Of a stretch of DNA of 24,829 nucleotides, positions 6,652-14,209 are shown in pieces (position 1 is the stretch's first letter; each line of letters opens with the position of its first letter). Source of the stretch: Actinomycetes bacterium (GTDB lineage: Bacteria > Actinomycetota > Coriobacteriia > Coriobacteriales > Eggerthellaceae); the NCBI GenBank assembly GCA_023429565.1, contig JAEZDJ010000099.1, positions 1 through 24,829 on the forward strand, in the 5' to 3' direction. Made by a program: the position numbers and the translations under genes. The notes below the pieces were generated by a model. It saw nothing but the letters and a program-made list of their open reading frames with translations. It was not told the origin of the DNA and did not search any database.

Positions 6652-8254
6652 GCGTCGCCGGACACCCGTTGATCGTCATGTGCGTGCGCCAGATTTCGTG
6701 GAAGATCCGGCCATGATGATTTTTGTAGATTCCGCCGTCGATTGAGAGATCAGACGAAAGAATGCCGTCGGTCTCGACAGCGACCTTGCTGATTTCAGCG
6801 CGAACCTCCACAGATCCCTCCGCCTTATGCTGCGTGACCGAAATCTTGCAGCATGCGCCGTCGTGCCCCTTGTCTGCTTTTCCACTACGAGAAGGACGAC
6901 CCGATGTTTTAGCATAGCATTTGAATGAGCCTTCATCGTGAAACAGATTCATCCTAACCTCCGCAGCTTTCGCTTTGGCACCGGCTAGGTGCAACCTGAT
7001 CTGGAAAACGAAGTATTCGGAATCTGCCGCCAAGGCTTCCGGAAGTTCCCAAATGACATCAATGAATTCATCCTTCACCGTTGCCTTGCATTTCACCTGC
7101 AAGGCAAATGGCACATCCCAGCAAAGAGCACCTGAACCATCACGATGGAGTCTGTAAACGCCTTGGGGGCCAGCCATCAATTCGGATGCCTTTTGAGCAG
7201 CAGTACCTTTTCGGACCGCAATCTCGATCAGCCTTTTTCTGTAAGATGATCCCCAATGCGACGGCATTCTCTTATGCGGGATGAAATCGGCGTAACCCGG
7301 GAAGATATCTTCAAAATTGGAGAGAACGATACTGGCTTCCCGTTCTTTTCCCATATTTTCCAACAATGCAAAACCCCCAACGACATCCGCCTTTCTAAAT
7401 ATAAGCAAACAGGCAAGGAAATCACAGTAAAGCTTGAAGCCCAGCATCCCCGTTGTACTGTTGGGTCGATAGCCCTCCGAGTCATCAAAAGCGGTCAACA
7501 CAAGATGGGCTATCGTTGCTGCATCAGACAGCGCATTCACTTCGTCTTCCCCGAAACGGATGCGCTTGGTGTTCCATAAAAATGGCTCCATGCACCGGGG
7601 GTCGAGTCCTCCGATCCTATCATGCACGTCAAGAACGATTGGGTTGGTGCCATCCATCGCCACATATTCAGAGAGAGTATCGACGTCGAGCCGTCGGCGT
7701 ATGGTAAAAGGAGCTTGAGTCCAGATCGGTCTTTTGGAGTTGAAAAGTGTACCGCTGTCACGGAGGGAGAAATACTCGGCAGGTTGCGTGAAACAACACT
7801 CCCGTGCGACATAATCGGCTTTTGCAATATCATCAGCAGCGATAAGCACATCTATATCGGTATAGTGACGCGCCCATCTGCTTCCATAAAGAGCCAACGC
7901 AAGCGGGGCCCCTTTGAGGGTCACAAAACGAAGACTCTCCTCTTTCGCCCGTTCGGTGAAAAGGCAAAGCTTGTCAACGATATGCTTTTGCATTTTCCGG
8001 TGTTTCGCTGCCTTATTCGCAGCGAGAGAGTTTGCTGCATCATAGGGAGAAATGACGCCTTGCGCGACGAGGGGAAGCAGCACACTTGCCTTATCAAGCC
8101 AAAGGATGAAAGATATCCAATCGTTTAGATCATATTTCGTCAAGGGCTTGCCAGGACTATGCAAAGATGAAGCCGCCTTCATCACCGCTTTAGAGAAATA
8201 CTCAAGGTTCTCATCGCCGGCATTCTTCTGACTTGCTTCTTCTGATCTTGCCAT
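6632..8254 (-). CDS. Nucleotidyltransferase family protein (NTP_transf_5 type)
   Basis: The product is 540 residues from ATG 8254 with GGAG eight bases before. Residues 108-140 carry the family signature: LRFVTLKGAPLALALYG, then RHYTDIDVLIAADD with the two metal-binding Asp residues of TDID (132-135). This is the pattern of PF14907, the 'uncharacterised nucleotidyltransferase' family found beside HprK-like kinases and PqqD-type proteins in ribosomal peptide clusters. The N-terminal ~350 residues are the transferase part. The C-terminal ~170 residues (from about VKCKATVKDEFIDVIWELPE) look like a separate beta-rich domain that I cannot name. Its gene lies 22 bases after the FmdE-like gene and faces the kinase-PqqD-S26 operon, overlapping its end. 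It is likely to add a nucleotide or related group to a peptide or small molecule. Confidence 0.8.
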   Translation of the reverse strand: MARSEEASQKNAGDENLEYFSKAVMKAASSLHSPGKPLTKYDLNDWISFILWLDKASVLLPLVAQGVISPYDAANSLAANKAAKHRKMQKHIVDKLCLFTERAKEESLRFVTLKGAPLALALYGSRWARHYTDIDVLIAADDIAKADYVARECCFTQPAEYFSLRDSGTLFNSKRPIWTQAPFTIRRRLDVDTLSEYVAMDGTNPIVLDVHDRIGGLDPRCMEPFLWNTKRIRFGEDEVNALSDAATIAHLVLTAFDDSEGYRPNSTTGMLGFKLYCDFLACLLIFRKADVVGGFALLENMGKEREASIVLSNFEDIFPGYADFIPHKRMPSHWGSSYRKRLIEIAVRKGTAAQKASELMAGPQGVYRLHRDGSGALCWDVPFALQVKCKATVKDEFIDVIWELPEALAADSEYFVFQIRLHLAGAKAKAAEVRMNLFHDEGSFKCYAKTSGRPSRSGKADKGHDGACCKISVTQHKAEGSVEVRAEISKVAVETDGILSSDLSIDGGIYKNHHGRIFHEIWRTHMTINGCPATLNPLDA

Positions 8255-8276
8255 CAGACTGCTCCATTACGTCACA

Positions 8277-8828
8277 TCAGGCCAAGGCCATGACATGCTT
8301 CTCGTAACAGGGCCGACAAAAAACATGACCATCGTATTCGACTTCACGATGATCCTGCACAGTCTCACCGCAATCGATGCAAATCACCTCGGACATCATT
8401 GGACCGGGTAGATCGCAATCATGGTATTCTCTGCTAATCTCTTCAACAAGAAAGAGATTTTCATCTTCGACTCCGGAAAAGAACTCGACGATATCATCAC
8501 CCGTTTTCGGCATAAGATCGCTTTTGAATCTCAGCCGCACGCCTTTACCGGTGCGAGAGTCGTAGAATCGCGCAGCGCACTTGCCGTAGTCAAACATCTT
8601 CACTCGACGTCTTCCAATCGAAAGGTTCGAAGCGGCAAGAACGCCGTCGGACGGGCATCGGTCAGTCTCCATCTCGACCATAAAGTATTCTTCTTCACTG
8701 TCTATTCCCAAAAGCTTCTCAGCGAAAACCGCCATCCTCACACCGATATAAAGGCCCGAGCACAAATGTCCATGGAACAATTTCGCCTTTTCGACAAGAT
8801 ACTCAAACTCTTCAGACTGCATTTCCAT
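8277..8828 (-). CDS. FmdE family protein with C-terminal zinc ribbon
   Basis: The product is 183 residues from ATG 8828, chosen because GGGGAGGATAGC stands directly before it; upstream in-frame starts lack such a site. The N-terminal domain is FmdE-like (PF02663): FHGHLCSGLYIGVRMAVFAE, METDRCPSDGV, then FDYGKCAARF. The family normally has a further TGC motif after DRCxxD; here the equivalent reads AASNLSIG, so one expected Cys is missing. The C-terminal ribbon has CIDC (x17) CRPC and probably binds zinc. FmdE was named after a methanofuran dehydrogenase subunit, but bacterial stand-alone copies have no settled role and are usually linked to metal or molybdenum metabolism. It is the first gene of a two-gene operon with the nucleotidyltransferase. 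Confidence 0.8.
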   Translation of the reverse strand: MEMQSEEFEYLVEKAKLFHGHLCSGLYIGVRMAVFAEKLLGIDSEEEYFMVEMETDRCPSDGVLAASNLSIGRRRVKMFDYGKCAARFYDSRTGKGVRLRFKSDLMPKTGDDIVEFFSGVEDENLFLVEEISREYHDCDLPGPMMSEVICIDCGETVQDHREVEYDGHVFCRPCYEKHVMALA

Positions 8829-8918
8829 GCTATCCTCCCCTTTTGATTTTATTCCCCTGATCACTCTATTGCGGCATCATTCTAAGACAATCGGAATGAG
8901 TAATCCCCCGCACGCAAA

Positions 8919-8948
8919 TTTATACTTATATGAGAATATAGTCGCCAA
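8919..8948 (-). promoter_or_regulatory. Likely promoter for the FmdE-nucleotidyltransferase operon
   Basis: On the minus strand TTGGCG (8948-8943) is followed after 18 bases by TATAAA (8924-8919), predicting a start near 8912 and a leader of about 85 bases. A second, weaker pair (TTGTCT 8890-8885, 16 bases, TAGAGT 8868-8863) lies closer to the gene. Confidence 0.45.
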
Positions 8949-9380
8949 AGGGCTTTTTTGCAATGCTAAGCGAGAAATATCGAGCGGTTTTGCGGTCCTC
9001 ATCCGTCGTTCGCCAGCGCAGACTGGCATGGACAAATCCGACCAGCTGGAAGCAGCTGGAAAAGAATCGAGAAGTGCGTGCACGTTCTTTTGTCGTCCCC
9101 TTGTGAGATCATATTTTTAGCCCTCCGCTGCTTGCAGCGATCCGCCAGAGAGCCGTGCGGCACCTGGCCTGCCCACGTCTCCGGACGGGCTGGGGCAGCC
9201 TGCCGCGTCCCCAGACGGGCCGCACCAGGCGCAGGCGGGTGGTGACGAGTTCGGGAGCAAACGGCGGAGGGCGGGGCGGCATGCTTTGCCCTGCAGGTCG
9301 CCCCTCAGGAAGGCGACGCCCCGGAGCGTCCCCGACGAAGCACGTGCCAAAAGGCATTGGGCCTTGCCGGGATGGACGCC

Positions 9381-9532
9381 GGCGGGACAGGCGGAACGCC
9401 CGCACTCCAAATGCGCCTAGGCGCCCAGACGGCATGGCGATGACCGAGGGGGCGCTGGCGAGACGAAGCGGAGCGCCAGGACATCAAATGCGCTCAAGCA
9501 GCACGGCGATGATCGAAAATGTAGGCAATGCG
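9381..9532. repeat. Two diverged tandem copies of a ~76 bp unit
   Basis: Unit 1 starts at 9381 (GGCGGGACAGGCGGAACGCC) and unit 2 at 9457 (GGCGAGACGAAGCGGAGCGCC, one base longer over the same stretch). Both continue with CAAATGCGC and later with GGCGATGA(C/T)CGA. Copies are alike but not identical and differ by small indels in the second half. Read on the minus strand the copies give similar peptides (RSSPCCLSAF and RSSPCRLGAF), so the repeat could be in a dead coding sequence. Confidence 0.5.
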
Positions 9533-9543
9533 CCAAAAACACG

Positions 9544-9719
9544 CCAAGTGTGACATCTGGACGGGAAGCCAGCCGACCCATCACGGCCCATGCTTTCCGG
9601 CATGACCCCGCTTCCTTTTTCAGAGGCTTCTGACCAGGCAGTTTACGGAGTGCTGAAGAGATGAGGCCCATCGCGTCCGCTTGACGGCCGCAATCGCACT
9701 TCCCGATTGTCACACTTGG
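9544..9719. repeat. Interrupted inverted repeat enclosing ~150 bp
   Basis: CCAAGTGTGACA (9544-9555) and its exact complement TGTCACACTTGG (9708-9719) are followed inward by CGGGAAG (9562-9568) and CTTCCCG (9699-9705), separated by 6 and 2 bases. Together this is 19 matched bases with one gap. It could be the ends of a small non-autonomous element or a long RNA hairpin. No flanking target duplication was evident. Confidence 0.5.
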
Positions 9720-10151
9720 TGGGAAAACGACCGCCGCAGGGGCTTCCAGGTCGAACATGAGAGGATCGCCGGAAAGATCGTCATCGATGCGAAGGCGGCA
9801 CCGCCCCATGGGGTGACGCTTCCGGGCCCACAGTTTGCCAGCTTCGCCGCCATTGCGATGCGCCCGACCGCGCAGTCCGCCGACGTCGCCAACAGCGGGG
9901 CCGTCGTCAGGGTCACCATCGACCCCGTCGCCGGGACCAACGTCAGGGTCACCGCCAGAGCCGACGACGGAGGGTCAATGCCGCGGCGCGTCGTCACTGG
10001 GAATACCGCAGAAGCGCGGCAATCGCCAGAAACAGCCGAGCGCCAGAGACCCTTCGGCCAATCACTTCGCATCATGACAACAGTTATCTGCGAAAGCGGT
10101 GAAAAGCACCCTTTGGGAGATCACGCCTTCAGCGCAGTTGTGCGACAATGA
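9681..10151 (+). pseudogene. Possible remnant of a coding sequence
   Basis: From about 9740 to 9970 this frame has mostly G or C in third codon positions (runs such as GTC GCC AAC AGC GGG GCC GTC GTC), as in the real genes to the right, and reads like a beta-rich protein (AVVRVTIDPVAGTNVRVTAR). A 13 bp sequence, CGTCAGGGTCACC, repeats at 9905 and 9941. There is no good ribosome site at the TTG start, and the two ends look non-coding. It could be a fragment of a larger lost gene. I cannot name a family, and chance is possible. Confidence 0.25.
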
Positions 10152-10183
10152 GAGCTGTAAACCGACGAAAGGCGATGCGAGCC

Positions 10184-13135
10184 ATGGATTTGACAATCGA
10201 CCAGAAGCTGCACGGCTTCACCGTGCTCTCGCGCGAAACCCTGCCCGAGATCGACGGATTCGCCTTCGTGCTCTCTCATGACAAGAGTGGCGCGAAGATG
10301 CTCTATCTGAAAAATGACGACGAGAACAAGGCGTTCTCCATCGCATTCAAGACCCCTCCCGCAGACGACACGGGAGTGTTCCACATCCTGGAACACTCGG
10401 TGCTGTGCGGCTCGGACAAGTTCCCCGTCAAAGAACCGTTCGTGAACCTGCTCAAAAGCTCGATGCAGACCTTCCTGAACGCCATGACCTTCCCGGACAA
10501 AACCATGTACCCCGTGGCAAGCACCAACGACCAGGATCTGCTGAATCTGACCGACGTGTATCTCGACGCGGTGCTGCGTCCCATCATCTACCGCAAGCGC
10601 GCCATCTTCGAACAGGAGGGCTGGCACTACGAAGTGGACGAAGCAGTTCCCTCCGACGAGGAGACAAAGACGGAAGAGACCAAGGATGGCCAGGCGTCTC
10701 TCACGCTTAACGGCGTCGTCTACAACGAGATGAAGGGAGCGCTGTCCGATCCCAACTCCGTGCTTTACGATGAGCTCCAAGCTGCGCTCTTCCCCGACAC
10801 GGCCTATCGTTTCGAGTCCGGCGGCACGCCCCGCGCCATTCCCGACCTCACGTATGAGCGCTTTCTCGAAGAACACGCGCGGCACTATCGCCTCGACAAT
10901 AGCTATATCACGCTGTACGGCAACCTGGATCTCGAAGGCATGCTCGCGTTTCTGGACGAGAACTACCTCGAGCCCCTCGCCGGCTCGTCCCGCTCGGAAG
11001 AAGGACCTCACGAGCTCACGTTGCAGCCGCCCGTCGAGAATCTCGGCAAGGTGCGGACGATGGCGACGGCGCCGGAAAACGCCTGCATCGGGCTCGGCTA
11101 TGTCGTCGGCGAAGTTCATGACCGCACGCGCATGGTGGCAGCCGACATCCTCATCGACGCCCTCATGGGCTCCAACGAGGCTCCGCTCAAACGCGCCCTG
11201 CTAGACGAAGGCCTTGCCGACGACGCGCAGGCGTTCTTTGCCGATTCCCTGCTGCAGCCCTTCGTCGTCCTTCAGCTCAAGGGACTGGCCCCCCAAGCTG
11301 CCGAGCGCTTTCGCCCGACGGTCGAGCGCGCCCTTGTCCGCATTCTCGACGAGGGCCTCGACCCAACCCTTGTTGAGGCGTCGCTGTCGCGCGCGGAATT
11401 CGTCATGCGCGAACGCGACTTCGGCATGGCCGACGGCGTCGCCTTGTCCATGGCCAGCCTTTCAGGCTGGCTCTACAGCGACGATCTGGCCACTTCCTAC
11501 CTTCGTTACGAAGATGACTTCGCCTTTCTCAGAACGGCTTTGCCTGACGGCTATTTCGAGGAGCTCGCTCGCAGCGTGTTCCTGGAAAACAGCCACCGTG
11601 CAGAAGTGGAGATACGCCCCGTCGATGCCGACGAGGAAGCTCATGAGAGGGAGCGTCTGGCCGCGGCTTTGGCGACGATGGGGTCTGACGACCTCGAAAG
11701 AATCACCCAAGAAGAAGCCGAGCTGCGTCGGCTCCAAACCGAGCCCGACTCGCCCGAGGCATTGGCCACGCTGCCCGTTCTGGGACTCGCCGACATCGAA
11801 GACCCGTCCGAGGAGCCTGCCTATGGCATCGCGGAGCACACCCCCGTGCCGTGCCTGCGCCACCACATCCCCACGCGCGGCATTGCCTATGCCTACCGCT
11901 ATTTCGACCTCTCTCGCCTCACCTACGACGATCTCCCCTACGTGACCGTCCTTGCCCTCGTCTTGGGCAAACTGGACACGGCAACGCATACCGCTTCCGA
12001 TCTAGACACCCTCATCAACGGGCGCCTCGGCAACCTCTCGTTCTTCTCGGAAATCTACGAGGACGAATCTGACCAGGAGAGCCTGACTCCCAAATTCGTC
12101 GTGGGGGCAAGCGCCTTGTCTGAAAACGTCGATGCGCTGTCGGACTTGCCTCTTGAGATCATGCTGTCGTCCGACTTCACCAACACCGACAAGATTCGGG
12201 ACGTGCTGCAGCAACGTCGCATCGGCATGGAGCAAGGCTTCTCGTCGTCGGGTCACGCGGCCGCCATGGCACGCGTTGCCTCATATTGCACGCCGGCAGG
12301 AGTCATGCGCGCCGGCCTGGGAGGCGTCGATTTCTACCGCTTCACGAAGGACCTTCTGGCAAACTTCGACGAGCGTGCCGAAATGCTGAGCGCACGTCTT
12401 GCCCACGTGGCCGGGATCCTGTTCTCCGACGGCGGGCTGACGGTAAGCTTTACCGGTTCAGACAACGATTTCAACCGTTTTCTCACGATGGGCGGAGGAG
12501 CGGTCGGAAGCGAGACACCAGGCGAGGCAAGGCTCATGGTGCCTGCGCCGGCCATACGCAACGAGGCGTTCATCGTGCCGACAGACGTGTGCTACGCCGC
12601 CCAAGGCTTCGACCGCCGCTCAGAGGGCCTGCCCTATGACGGAGCATGGCAAGTTGCCGCCCACGCGCTTTCCTACGACTACCTGTGGAACGAGGTGCGC
12701 GTGAAGGGAGGTGCCTACGGTGCGGGATTCCAAGCTGCCCGCACGGGCGCATTGCGGTTCTACTCATACCGCGATCCCCATGTTGACGAAACGCTGTCCC
12801 GCTTCGCAGGGGCACCTGCGTGGCTCGCGTCATTCTCCCCCGACCAGACCGAGATGGAAGGCTATATCGTGAGCACGGTGGCAGGGTTCGACACGCCCCT
12901 CAAGCCCCGTGCACTCGCCCGTCGACAGGACGGCGAGTTCTTCAGCGGACGCACAGGCGAGTCCCGTCGAGTGACGCGCGCGCAAATGATGTCGACGGAC
13001 GTCGACGCTCTGCAGGCGCTGGCCCCCACCATTGCACAGGCCCTTTCACATGAGGCCGTCTGCCTTTTCGGAAACAGGGACATTCTTGAGAACGCGAGCG
13101 CGGATCTCCAGGTGATCGACCTGCTGAACGACTAG
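10184..13135 (+). CDS. M16C family metallopeptidase (presequence protease-like)
   Basis: The product is 983 residues from ATG 10184; ATG 10148 and 10175 are also in frame, and AAAGG at 10169 fits 10184 best though somewhat distant. The inverted zinc motif HxxEH appears as HILEH (residues 67-71) in FHILEHSVLCGS, followed by KEPFVNLLKSSMQTFLNAMTFPDKTMYPVASTN, the hallmark of the M16C branch (presequence protease, CymA-type). The second zinc-ligand region is GVVYNEMKGALSD. The length equals the family's usual ~970 residues, with two M16 halves forming a clamshell that degrades short unfolded peptides. No signal peptide is seen, so it acts in the cytosol. It stands alone, followed by a long hairpin. 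Confidence 0.95.
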   Translation: MDLTIDQKLHGFTVLSRETLPEIDGFAFVLSHDKSGAKMLYLKNDDENKAFSIAFKTPPADDTGVFHILEHSVLCGSDKFPVKEPFVNLLKSSMQTFLNAMTFPDKTMYPVASTNDQDLLNLTDVYLDAVLRPIIYRKRAIFEQEGWHYEVDEAVPSDEETKTEETKDGQASLTLNGVVYNEMKGALSDPNSVLYDELQAALFPDTAYRFESGGTPRAIPDLTYERFLEEHARHYRLDNSYITLYGNLDLEGMLAFLDENYLEPLAGSSRSEEGPHELTLQPPVENLGKVRTMATAPENACIGLGYVVGEVHDRTRMVAADILIDALMGSNEAPLKRALLDEGLADDAQAFFADSLLQPFVVLQLKGLAPQAAERFRPTVERALVRILDEGLDPTLVEASLSRAEFVMRERDFGMADGVALSMASLSGWLYSDDLATSYLRYEDDFAFLRTALPDGYFEELARSVFLENSHRAEVEIRPVDADEEAHERERLAAALATMGSDDLERITQEEAELRRLQTEPDSPEALATLPVLGLADIEDPSEEPAYGIAEHTPVPCLRHHIPTRGIAYAYRYFDLSRLTYDDLPYVTVLALVLGKLDTATHTASDLDTLINGRLGNLSFFSEIYEDESDQESLTPKFVVGASALSENVDALSDLPLEIMLSSDFTNTDKIRDVLQQRRIGMEQGFSSSGHAAAMARVASYCTPAGVMRAGLGGVDFYRFTKDLLANFDERAEMLSARLAHVAGILFSDGGLTVSFTGSDNDFNRFLTMGGGAVGSETPGEARLMVPAPAIRNEAFIVPTDVCYAAQGFDRRSEGLPYDGAWQVAAHALSYDYLWNEVRVKGGAYGAGFQAARTGALRFYSYRDPHVDETLSRFAGAPAWLASFSPDQTEMEGYIVSTVAGFDTPLKPRALARRQDGEFFSGRTGESRRVTRAQMMSTDVDALQALAPTIAQALSHEAVCLFGNRDILENASADLQVIDLLND

Positions 13136-13143
13136 AGGACGAA

Positions 13144-13194
13144 GGGCGACAAGAACTCCGCACAGGCCGATGAAGCCGTGGGTTTTTGTCGCCC
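13144..13194 (+). terminator. Long hairpin after the M16C gene
   Basis: GGGCGACAA (13144-13152) pairs with TTGTCGCCC (13186-13194), and the stem continues inward with small bulges to a CAC..GGC/GCC..GTG core. It begins 8 bases after the stop. There is no T-run on the far side, so termination efficiency is uncertain. Confidence 0.5.
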
Positions 13195-13278
13195 GCGGTG
13201 ATGTTTCACGCTAGAATGGCACGAGGGAACGGCACGGGAGGCGAGCGGGAAAAGACGCAACTCCCCGCCACAAGGGGG

Positions 13279-13302
13279 TGCCCGGCGGTAATTCGCCGGG
13301 CA
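13279..13302 (+). promoter_or_regulatory. Perfect 9 bp hairpin just upstream of sufC
   Basis: TGCCCGGCG (13279-13287) and CGCCGGGCA (13294-13302) enclose a 6-base loop, 28 bases before the sufC start. No T-run follows. It may be a leader structure controlling the SUF genes or a second stop for read-through. A TAGAAT at 13212-13217 could be the -10 of the promoter, without a clear -35. Confidence 0.4.
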
Positions 13303-13330
13303 GACGAGAAGAGACGGAGACAACACAGCC

Positions 13331-14107
13331 ATGTTGGAATTGAAAAACCTCGTTTTCGAGGTGCCGCTTGACGGCGGCCTCAAGGGAAAACGGCGCATCA
13401 TAGACGGCCTGTCGCTGACCATTTCCGACGGCCGCTTCACAGCGATCACCGGCCCCAACGGCGGTGGCAAATCAACGTTAGCAAAGCTCATCATGGGCAT
13501 AGAGACGCCAACGAGCGGCCGCATCATGCTCGACGGCGAAGACGTCACGGGACTGTCCATCGCCGAACGCGCACAGAGGGGCATCGGCTATGGCTTTCAG
13601 CAACCCGCCCGGTTCAAGGGCATGACGGTCAAAAAGCTTCTCGACCTGGCGGCTGGCAAAAAGCTGCCCATGCTCGCCTGCAACGAATATCTGGCCAAGG
13701 TCGGCCTTTGCTCGGCGAACTATCTCACCAGAGAGGTTGACAAAAATCTCTCGGGCGGAGAGGTGAAGCGCATCGAGATAGCCACCATACTGGCACGCGA
13801 CCCCAAGCTCGCTATCTATGACGAGCCGGAAGCCGGCATCGACCTTTGGAGCTTCGATCGACTGACCGATACGTTCCGCGACATCCATGAAACGAGGGAC
13901 GACCGATCAATCGTGATCATCTCGCATCAAGAGAGGATCATTCAGCTGGCGGACGAGGTCGTGCTCTTGCGTGACGGCAGGATAGTCGAGATCGGCACGC
14001 CCGGAGAGCTCATGCCAAAGCTCGGCTTCGTGTCAAAGGGAATTCCCGGCTGCCAGCTGTCGGAACCGACCGAGCTGCACCTCACCGAAATCCCAACCAC
14101 CTGCTGA
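13331..14107 (+). CDS. sufC: SufC, Fe-S cluster assembly ATPase
   Basis: This 258-residue ABC-type ATPase has Walker A GPNGGGKST (41-49), the Q-loop YGFQQPARF, signature LSGGEVKR (140-147), Walker B LAIYDEPEAGIDL (160-172) and a switch His in IISHQ. FQQPARFKGMTV and DEPEAGIDL, where most transporters have DEPTSGLD, are typical of SufC. It works with SufB/D-type scaffold proteins in the cytosol to build iron-sulfur clusters. The scaffold gene follows after 102 bases. No sufS, sufU, sufD or sufR is next to it, so this is the two-gene form; cysteine desulfurase must come from elsewhere. The start ATG has GGAG 11 bases before it. Confidence 0.93.
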   Translation: MLELKNLVFEVPLDGGLKGKRRIIDGLSLTISDGRFTAITGPNGGGKSTLAKLIMGIETPTSGRIMLDGEDVTGLSIAERAQRGIGYGFQQPARFKGMTVKKLLDLAAGKKLPMLACNEYLAKVGLCSANYLTREVDKNLSGGEVKRIEIATILARDPKLAIYDEPEAGIDLWSFDRLTDTFRDIHETRDDRSIVIISHQERIIQLADEVVLLRDGRIVEIGTPGELMPKLGFVSKGIPGCQLSEPTELHLTEIPTTC

Positions 14108-14209
14108 CGCAATCCCGCACCTGTGATCTTCTCGGTTCCCGTCGCGCGCGAAGGCCGCTGAGGAATTGACAGAGAAATCGATCGCACACTACCGAAGGAG
14201 ATTCTTCCC

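Larger units (their letters stand above)
9121..10147. other. Gene-poor, GC-rich junction segment with repeats
   Basis: About 1 kb without a convincing intact gene, at the point where base composition changes from the AT-richer left arm to the GC-rich right arm. Open frames on both strands are Arg/Pro-rich and match nothing I recognise. It contains several short hairpins (for example TGCC-AAAA-GGCA near 9350), a 15 bp imperfect direct repeat 30 bases apart (9176-9190 and 9206-9220), a diverged ~76 bp tandem repeat and an interrupted inverted repeat. It may be decayed genes, a non-coding RNA or a relic of a mobile element. Confidence 0.5.

Noticed and set aside
8899..9120. Open frame of 74 codons (MSNPPHANLYLY...), considered as a precursor peptide gene
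   Set aside because: No ribosome site before the ATG, no leader/core pattern, and an Arg/Ser-rich end that looks like chance. It also runs against the FmdE operon promoter.
9121..9560. RNase P RNA, tmRNA or SRP RNA in the structured gene-poor segment
   Set aside because: None of the conserved core sequences of these RNAs was found on either strand.
9109..9809. Open frames on both strands (about 100-130 codons each)
   Set aside because: Arg/Pro-rich composition, no ribosome sites and overlapping frames in the same repeats; typical of non-coding GC-rich DNA.
10121..11119. 332-codon minus-strand open frame inside the M16C gene
   Set aside because: It is the mirror of a well-identified peptidase gene; long antisense frames are expected in GC-rich coding DNA.
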